From: an uncultured Bacteroidota bacterium
GTDB taxonomy: Bacteria > Bacteroidota > Bacteroidia > Flavobacteriales > Flavobacteriaceae
Direction of reading: 5' to 3'
Length of the DNA: 64,000 nucleotides
Assembly: GCA_902598295.1 (NCBI GenBank)
Contig: CACKBA010000001.1
Span: 55,498 to 119,497 of the forward strand
Shown here: positions 59,100 to 64,000 of the stretch, one piece after another
How positions within the stretch are numbered: position 1 is the first letter of the stretch
How the letters are laid out: each line of letters begins with the position of its first letter
Position numbers and translations under genes: made by a program
Notes under the pieces: generated by a model
Databases searched by the model: none
What the model was told of the DNA's origin: nothing
What the model saw: only the letters and a program-made list of their open reading frames with translations

Positions 59100-60896
59100 T
59101 TAGTCATTTAGTTTTAGTACTGCCATGAAAGCCTGTTGCGGGATTTCAACATTACCAATTTGTCTCATTTTCTTTTTCCCTTTTTTCTGGTTTTCAAGAA
59201 GTTTTCTTTTCCTTGTTATATCACCACCATAACACTTAGCAGTAACATCTTTCCTAACAGCTTTTACTGTCTCCCTTGAGATAATTTTTGCTCCGATTGC
59301 GGCTTGAATAGGGATATCAAACTGTTGCCTTGGAATCAGTTCTTTTAGTTTTTCACAAATTTTCTTACCCATGGAGTATGCGTTATCAAAATGAATTAGA
59401 GCAGATAAAGCGTCAACCGGATTCCCGTTCAATAAAATATCAAGTTTAATAAGTTTGGATTGCTTAAACCCAATGGGACTATAGTCAAATGAAGCATATC
59501 CTTTAGAAATAGATTTTAGTCTGTCATAAAAATCGAAAACAATTTCGGCCAAAGGCATGTCAAAAATAAGTTCTACTCTTTGAGTCGTCAGGTATGTCTG
59601 GTTTTTGAGGATTCCTCTTTTTTCAATGCAAAGATTCATAACTGGACCAACAAAATCTGATTTAGTTATTATAGAAGCATTAATATATGGTTCCTCGACA
59701 CGATCAAGATATGTAGGTTCGGGTAAGTCAGAGGGGGTATTAACAATGATATTATTAACAGCATCCTTTTTAGTATAAGCGTGGTATGAAACATTTGGAA
59801 CGGTTGTTATTACGGACATATTAAACTCTCTTTCAAGCCTTTCTTGTATTATTTCAAGGTGAAGCATGCCTAAAAAACCACACCTAAAACCAAAACCTAA
59901 AGCGGAGGAGTTTTCAGGACTAAACACCAATGAAGCATCATTTAACTGAAGCTTTTCAATTGAAGACCGCAAATCTTCATAATCATCCGTGTCAACCGGA
60001 TATATACCTGCAAATACCATTGGTTTAACCTCTTCAAAACCAGACACCGCCTCAATTTCCTTTGCTTTGGCATCAACAATTGTGTCTCCAACCTTTACTT
60101 CCTTGGCGTTTTTTATTCCAGTAATCAAATAACCCACATCCCCACAACCTATTTCATTTTTTGGGATTTGTTTTAAACTTAGGGTACCAACTTCATCAGC
60201 AAAATAATTTTTATTTGTAGCTAAAAATTTAATTTCTTGCCCTTTTTTAATTTTTCCTGAAAAAACCCTAAAATAGATTTCAATGCCTCTAAACGGATTA
60301 TATACTGAATCAAAAATCAAAGCTTTTAAATTCTCCTCACTTGATTCTTTTGGTGCAGGAATTCTATTAACTATTTCTTCTAAGACTACATCAACACCTT
60401 CACCTGTCTTTGCGGAAACTTTTATTATTTCTTCTAATTTACAGCCTAACAAATCAATTATGTCATCCGATACTTCATCAGGTTTTGCAGACGGAAGATC
60501 AATTTTATTTAATACAGGGATAATTTCTAAATCATTTTCTAATGCCAAATAAAGGTTAGAAATGGTTTGAGCCTGTATGCTTTGAGCAGCATCTACAATC
60601 AACAAAGCACCCTCACATGCAGCAATTGACCTTGAAACTTCGTAAGAGAAATCTACATGGCCCGGTGTGTCAATAAGGTTTAGTGTATAGGTTTGACCAT
60701 TTTGGGTATATTCCATTTGAATAGCATGGGATTTTATTGTAATTCCTCTTTCTCTCTCTAGGTCCATATCATCAAGTAACTGATCCTGCTTGTCTCTGTC
60801 AGAGATTGTTCCAGTAATGTCAAGTAGTCGGTCAGCAAGAGTACTTTTTCCGTGATCTATATGTGCAATAATGCAAAAGTTTCTAATCAGGCTCAT
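59100..60896 (-). CDS. lepA: Elongation factor 4 (LepA)
   Basis: Ribosomal GTPase that back-translocates or rescues stalled ribosomes. The 598-residue protein has G1 [10 protein letters not shown]3 DTPGHVDF and G4 NKIDLPSA, the EF-G-like domains, and the LepA-specific C-terminus with [20 protein letters not shown]. Full length. A perfect -7 box lies 9 bases upstream. Confidence 0.98.
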   Translation of the reverse strand: MSLIRNFCIIAHIDHGKSTLADRLLDITGTISDRDKQDQLLDDMDLERERGITIKSHAIQMEYTQNGQTYTLNLIDTPGHVDFSYEVSRSIAACEGALLIVDAAQSIQAQTISNLYLALENDLEIIPVLNKIDLPSAKPDEVSDDIIDLLGCKLEEIIKVSAKTGEGVDVVLEEIVNRIPAPKESSEENLKALIFDSVYNPFRGIEIYFRVFSGKIKKGQEIKFLATNKNYFADEVGTLSLKQIPKNEIGCGDVGYLITGIKNAKEVKVGDTIVDAKAKEIEAVSGFEEVKPMVFAGIYPVDTDDYEDLRSSIEKLQLNDASLVFSPENSSALGFGFRCGFLGMLHLEIIQERLEREFNMSVITTVPNVSYHAYTKKDAVNNIIVNTPSDLPEPTYLDRVEEPYINASIITKSDFVGPVMNLCIEKRGILKNQTYLTTQRVELIFDMPLAEIVFDFYDRLKSISKGYASFDYSPIGFKQSKLIKLDILLNGNPVDALSALIHFDNAYSMGKKICEKLKELIPRQQFDIPIQAAIGAKIISRETVKAVRKDVTAKCYGGDITRKRKLLENQKKGKKKMRQIGNVEIPQQAFMAVLKLND

Positions 60897-60905
60897 TGGG
60901 ATTTA

Positions 60906-60913
60906 CAAATATA
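60906..60913 (-). promoter_or_regulatory. -7 box of lepA
   Basis: TATATTTG on the minus strand, perfect match, 9 bases before the lepA ATG. Confidence 0.6.
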
Positions 60914-60951
60914 AATTAATTAATGCCTTTTCAGTCTAAAAGATATTAGTT

Positions 60952-60959
60952 TAAATTTG
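60952..60959 (+). promoter_or_regulatory. -7 box of dus
   Basis: TAAATTTG, perfect match. Its end is 1 base before the GTG at 60961 and 7 bases before the ATG at 60967. Since transcription should begin downstream of the GTG, it decides for the ATG and for a leaderless or nearly leaderless mRNA. Confidence 0.6.
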
Positions 60960-60966
60960 CGTGAAA

Positions 60967-61962
60967 ATGGTAAAAATTGGAGACATAGAACTTGGAAAAT
61001 TTCCTTTACTGTTAGCTCCCATGGAAGATGTTAGTGACCCTCCCTTTCGAGCACTTTGTAAAGAAAACGGGGCGGATGTTGTTTATACAGAGTTTATCTC
61101 TAGTGAAGGCTTGATTAGAGATGCTGCTAAAAGTGTAATGAAGCTAGATATTTACGAAAAAGAAAGGCCTGTGGGTATTCAAATCTTTGGAGCCAATCTA
61201 GATTCAATGCTTAAGTCCATTGATATAGTGGAAAAAACAAACCCAGATATTATTGACATAAACTTTGGGTGTCCTGTAAAAAAAGTAGTTTGCAAAGGTG
61301 CTGGTGCTGGCATTTTAAAAGACATTGATAAAATGGAGTTGCTGACAAGAGAAATGGCAAAAAGAACAAAACTCCCTGTAACCGTAAAAACCAGGTTGGG
61401 ATGGGATGAAAAAACAATTAAAATAGTTGAAGTTGCTGAGAGAATACAAGATGCTGGAGCAAAGGCAATAACCATACACGGAAGAACTCGTGCGCAAATG
61501 TATAAAGGTAGCGCAGACTGGTCCTTAATTTCAGAAGTAAAAAATAACCAGAGAATGAAAATACCGGTATTTGGAAATGGAGATGTAAACACCCCTGAAA
61601 GAGCAGTAGAAATGAGAGATGAATTTGGTTTGGATGGAGCCATGATTGGTAGAGCATCAATTGGTAATCCGTGGTTTTTTAACCAGGTTAAGCATTACTT
61701 TAAAACAGGTGAACATTTGCCTCCTCCCTCTATAAACGAGAGAATTGAAATGGCCGAGAAGCACCTTAGAATGTCTATAGATTGGAAGGGAGAAAAGTTA
61801 GGTGTTCTCGAAACAAGAAGACATTATTCAAATTACTTTAAAGGGATTCCTGATTTTAAAAAATATCGAAATATAATGGTGACTACTGACCATTCCGATG
61901 AATTACTACTCTTGTTTAGCGATTTAAAAAAACAATTTGCCTCTCAACCGGTTTTTATTTAA
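60967..61962 (+). CDS. dus: tRNA-dihydrouridine synthase (DusB type)
   Basis: Flavin enzyme that reduces uridine to dihydrouridine in the tRNA D loop. The 331-residue protein has LAPMEDVSDPPFR at the FMN site, the catalytic cysteine in INFGCPVKKV, and VKTRLGWDE, IHGRTRAQMY and FGNGDV in the barrel. The start is taken at the ATG 60967, not the GTG at 60961 used by the track, because of the promoter position. It converges with the permease gene and overlaps it by 8 bases. Confidence 0.95.
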   Translation: MVKIGDIELGKFPLLLAPMEDVSDPPFRALCKENGADVVYTEFISSEGLIRDAAKSVMKLDIYEKERPVGIQIFGANLDSMLKSIDIVEKTNPDIIDINFGCPVKKVVCKGAGAGILKDIDKMELLTREMAKRTKLPVTVKTRLGWDEKTIKIVEVAERIQDAGAKAITIHGRTRAQMYKGSADWSLISEVKNNQRMKIPVFGNGDVNTPERAVEMRDEFGLDGAMIGRASIGNPWFFNQVKHYFKTGEHLPPPSINERIEMAEKHLRMSIDWKGEKLGVLETRRHYSNYFKGIPDFKKYRNIMVTTDHSDELLLLFSDLKKQFASQPVFI

Positions 61963-63139
61963 TTTTTTTTGAGGCAAGAGCCCCTAAGTAAGAAGAAAAA
62001 ATAGAAACAAAAAAAGCGCAAACCATCATAATTACAATGTTTTCTATTTTTAATGAAACAGGGTAAGGTATGTCAAGTCCTGGAATTGATATTATAGAAT
62101 AATTTGCTTGAATAAGGATTAAAGTTGTTGAGACAAGCAGACCTATTACTAAACCACTAAAATTAATTAGCATACCGTTTTTTAAGAATATTTGAAAAAC
62201 CTCTCCTCTGTTCATACCTAGAGCTTTAAACGTTTTAATATTGTTCTCTTTTTCAATAATTAACATTGAAACTGCAGCAACAACATTGAAGGCAGAAATT
62301 AAAACAATAAAGAACATGATTGCAATTACAATCAGCCTCTCAGACTGCATTATTTTATAAAGCGTCTCATTTTGTTCTTTGTGAGTCAAAACGCTTATAT
62401 TAGGCAATGCTTTTTCTATTTTCTTTTTCACGTCATTTGAATTACCAGTAGTTTTTAATAAAACTTCACTATAAGTGTTTTTTTCATAACCAAATAATTT
62501 AGAAGCAATAGGTAAACTTACTACAACTCTATTTTCATTGTCGTCGTTCCTGGTCCTAAAAACACCATTTGAAACCAACCACTCAGAGTTACTAAAAGGT
62601 TGAATAAAAAAGTTTAAGTAATCACTAGAAAGGGTACTAACTAGATATTGACCAGAACTATTGTATAAAGTCAAATCAAGTTTTCGCGACAACGAACTGC
62701 TCGTGTAAGAAGTGTAATTATTAAGCTCTGCAAAAGCTCCCACAACCATTATGGAATCAATTAATATAACCTTTTCAAACTCACCATCGACACCTATGAC
62801 TTCAGCAAATTCAGTTTTATTTCCATTTTGAATCACAGCTTTTCCTATAATTATTTTAGAAACATTTGAAACACCTTCAGTTTCTCGGATTAATTTAATA
62901 TCACTCTCTGTTATTTTAAGCACCTTACCTGATGCGGGTCTCAATTTTATATCAGGATCAAAGGATTTAGAAAACGACAAGGAATATTCTTCTAATCCAG
63001 AAAATACAGAAAGAATAGTTAGGAAAGAAAAGTTAGCTATCGCAAGAACTAAAACAGAAAAAATAGAGATAATATAAACTATATTATAGTTTTTTCTAGA
63101 GAAAAAATATTTTAAAGCAATGAAGTCAGTTGGTTTCAC
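61955..63139 (-). CDS. FtsX/LolE-type ABC transporter permease
   Basis: A 394-residue permease with one N-terminal helix (about 18-48), a large periplasmic domain (about 50-260) and three C-terminal helices, the MacB/LolCE topology. The C-terminal segment EKENNIKTFKALGMNRGEVF is the coupling motif of the family. A role in lipoprotein release is plausible but the ATPase gene is not here. It follows rbfA by 2 bases. Confidence 0.88.
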   Translation of the reverse strand: MKPTDFIALKYFFSRKNYNIVYIISIFSVLVLAIANFSFLTILSVFSGLEEYSLSFSKSFDPDIKLRPASGKVLKITESDIKLIRETEGVSNVSKIIIGKAVIQNGNKTEFAEVIGVDGEFEKVILIDSIMVVGAFAELNNYTSYTSSSLSRKLDLTLYNSSGQYLVSTLSSDYLNFFIQPFSNSEWLVSNGVFRTRNDDNENRVVVSLPIASKLFGYEKNTYSEVLLKTTGNSNDVKKKIEKALPNISVLTHKEQNETLYKIMQSERLIVIAIMFFIVLISAFNVVAAVSMLIIEKENNIKTFKALGMNRGEVFQIFLKNGMLINFSGLVIGLLVSTTLILIQANYSIISIPGLDIPYPVSLKIENIVIMMVCAFFVSIFSSYLGALASKKIK

Positions 63140-63141
63140 AA

Positions 63142-63507
63142 TTATTTCTTGATTGGATTTTCTCCTCCATTTTTAATTACATTTTCTATTTTTTCTATGT
63201 AATCAAGGGAATCATCTATCAAAAAATTAATTTCAGGCATTACTCTGAGTTGACCACGAACTAAAGAAATAAACTTCCTTTTAATTTCAAACTTATTCTT
63301 AACCAAAAAACTAAGCAATTCAGTGGTTTTTCCAGATGGAAAGACACTTAAAAAAACTTTTGATTGACTTAAATCTGACGTTGTTTTGACCTTGGTAACG
63401 GAAACTAAGACACCCTTAAAAACTCTATTTCTTAAAAAAGAGTCTATGATTACACCAATGTCTTTTTTGATAAGTGTTGAAACCTTTTTTTGTCTTTGAG
63501 AATCCAT
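63142..63507 (-). CDS. rbfA: Ribosome-binding factor A
   Basis: Small KH-type protein that matures the 30S subunit and 16S rRNA 5' end. The 121-residue protein begins DSQRQKKVSTLIKKDIG and has the family's VTKVKTTSDLSQSKVFLSVF and RGQLRVMPEINFLIDDS stretches. It lies 6 bases after pyk and 2 before the permease. Confidence 0.92.
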   Translation of the reverse strand: MDSQRQKKVSTLIKKDIGVIIDSFLRNRVFKGVLVSVTKVKTTSDLSQSKVFLSVFPSGKTTELLSFLVKNKFEIKRKFISLVRGQLRVMPEINFLIDDSLDYIEKIENVIKNGGENPIKK

Positions 63508-63513
63508 GAGACT

Positions 63514-64000
63514 TTATTCAATCTTGGTAACCCTTAAAGTATTAACCTGACCTTTTTCCTTAATTGGCATGGCTGCTAAATTAATTACAAAATCACCCCT
63601 TTTAATATACCTTCTTTGGAGAGCCAATTCATTAACCTCCTCAACAGTTTTATCAGTGCTCTCAAGTTTGTCATAAAATATACATTTAACTCCCCAAAGG
63701 AGATTAAGTTGAGACAAGATTCTAATATTTGAGGTAAACACAAGAACCAGTGATTTAGGTCTGTAAGAAGATATTTCCCAACCTGTATACCCGCTATTTG
63801 TTAAAGTACAAATCGCGGATGCCTTTATGTTGTCTGCCAGTAGTGCAGCGTGATAGCATATAGAATTTGTAATTAACCTTTCTTTGCTAATGTTTACAGC
63901 CCCAGTTTCTACTATGCCAAACTCTGCATTCTGAACACTAGAAATAATTTTGCCAATCTTTCTTACAACCTCACATGGGTACTTGCCAACAGATGTTTCA
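63514..64000 (-). CDS. pyk: Pyruvate kinase, C-terminal part (cut by window edge)
   Basis: The last glycolytic enzyme, phosphoenolpyruvate to pyruvate with ATP. The ORF track shows only 75 residues because it needs an internal start; the frame continues unbroken to the right edge. The visible part starts ETSVGKYPCEVVRKI, the end of the catalytic barrel, and then the allosteric C-terminal domain with SICYHAALLADNIKA and PKSLVLVFTSN. It ends DFVINLAAMPIKEKG-TNTLRVTKIE-like. About 162 residues are seen. Confidence 0.93.
   Translation of the reverse strand, partial: ETSVGKYPCEVVRKIGKIISSVQNAEFGIVETGAVNISKERLITNSICYHAALLADNIKASAICTLTNSGYTGWEISSYRPKSLVLVFTSNIRILSQLNLLWGVKCIFYDKLESTDKTVEEVNELALQRRYIKRGDFVINLAAMPIKEKGQVNTLRVTKIE

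Overview
This 64 kb window is a piece of bacterial chromosome from a low-GC member of the Bacteroidota, most likely a marine Flavobacteriia. The evidence is the gene content: PorW/SprE-type gliding and type IX secretion lipoprotein, bactofilin, a split ATP synthase operon with a long signal-peptide-bearing subunit a, GH3-family and DUF4837/DUF4254/DUF6341-type proteins, GlnS together with GltX, many SCxx lipoboxes. The promoters fit too: repeated matches to the Bacteroidota -7 box TAnnTTTG and almost no Shine-Dalgarno motifs. One tRNA gene (Cys, GCA) and no rRNA genes were seen.

Layout. 1-10565: a nearly gapless leftward run porW, bactofilin, atpZ, atpB-E-F-H-A-G, dut, envC-like, uvrA (cut by the window edge). 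atpD and atpC are not here. 10605-13826: ferredoxin, two unknown genes, a GT9 glycosyltransferase with its DUF4254 partner. 13885-21500: DUF6341 protein, purD, a GH3 enzyme, an M23 peptidase, tatA, DUF4837 lipoprotein, pgk, holB. 21520-23009: a small cluster of unrecognised genes, including a 51-residue membrane protein missing from the ORF track. 23133-37768: methyltransferase, mnmG, ybeY, alkB-type monooxygenase, gltX, SPFH protein, glnS, folB, tRNA-Cys, LysE exporter, hydrolase, rnr, rpiB. Two near-perfect parS partition sites bracket mnmG.

38786-45917 is the accessory part: a restriction-modification or defence island. It has a repeat-plus-HTH protein with a 139-residue partner, a GHKL ATPase fused through a glycine-rich linker to a PD-(D/E)XK nuclease, a beta-class DNA methyltransferase with a DPDY catalytic motif preceded by two very small genes, and, divergently, a C5-cytosine methyltransferase coupled to a second PD-(D/E)XK nuclease candidate. 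The C5 methyltransferase reads through all its motifs but has ATA where the start codon should be. The divergent control region between the two arms is packed with inverted repeats and may encode a structured leader or small RNA.

46091-64000 returns to housekeeping and exported enzymes: rnpA in an operon with an M1 peptidase, an MBL hydrolase and an APC-USP transporter; an S8 protease with two amidohydrolases; a YHYH, MORN and SCO1 lipoprotein operon; lepA; dus; an FtsX-type permease, rbfA and the 3' end of pyk (cut by the edge).

All functional calls come from reading motifs by eye; no database search was run.
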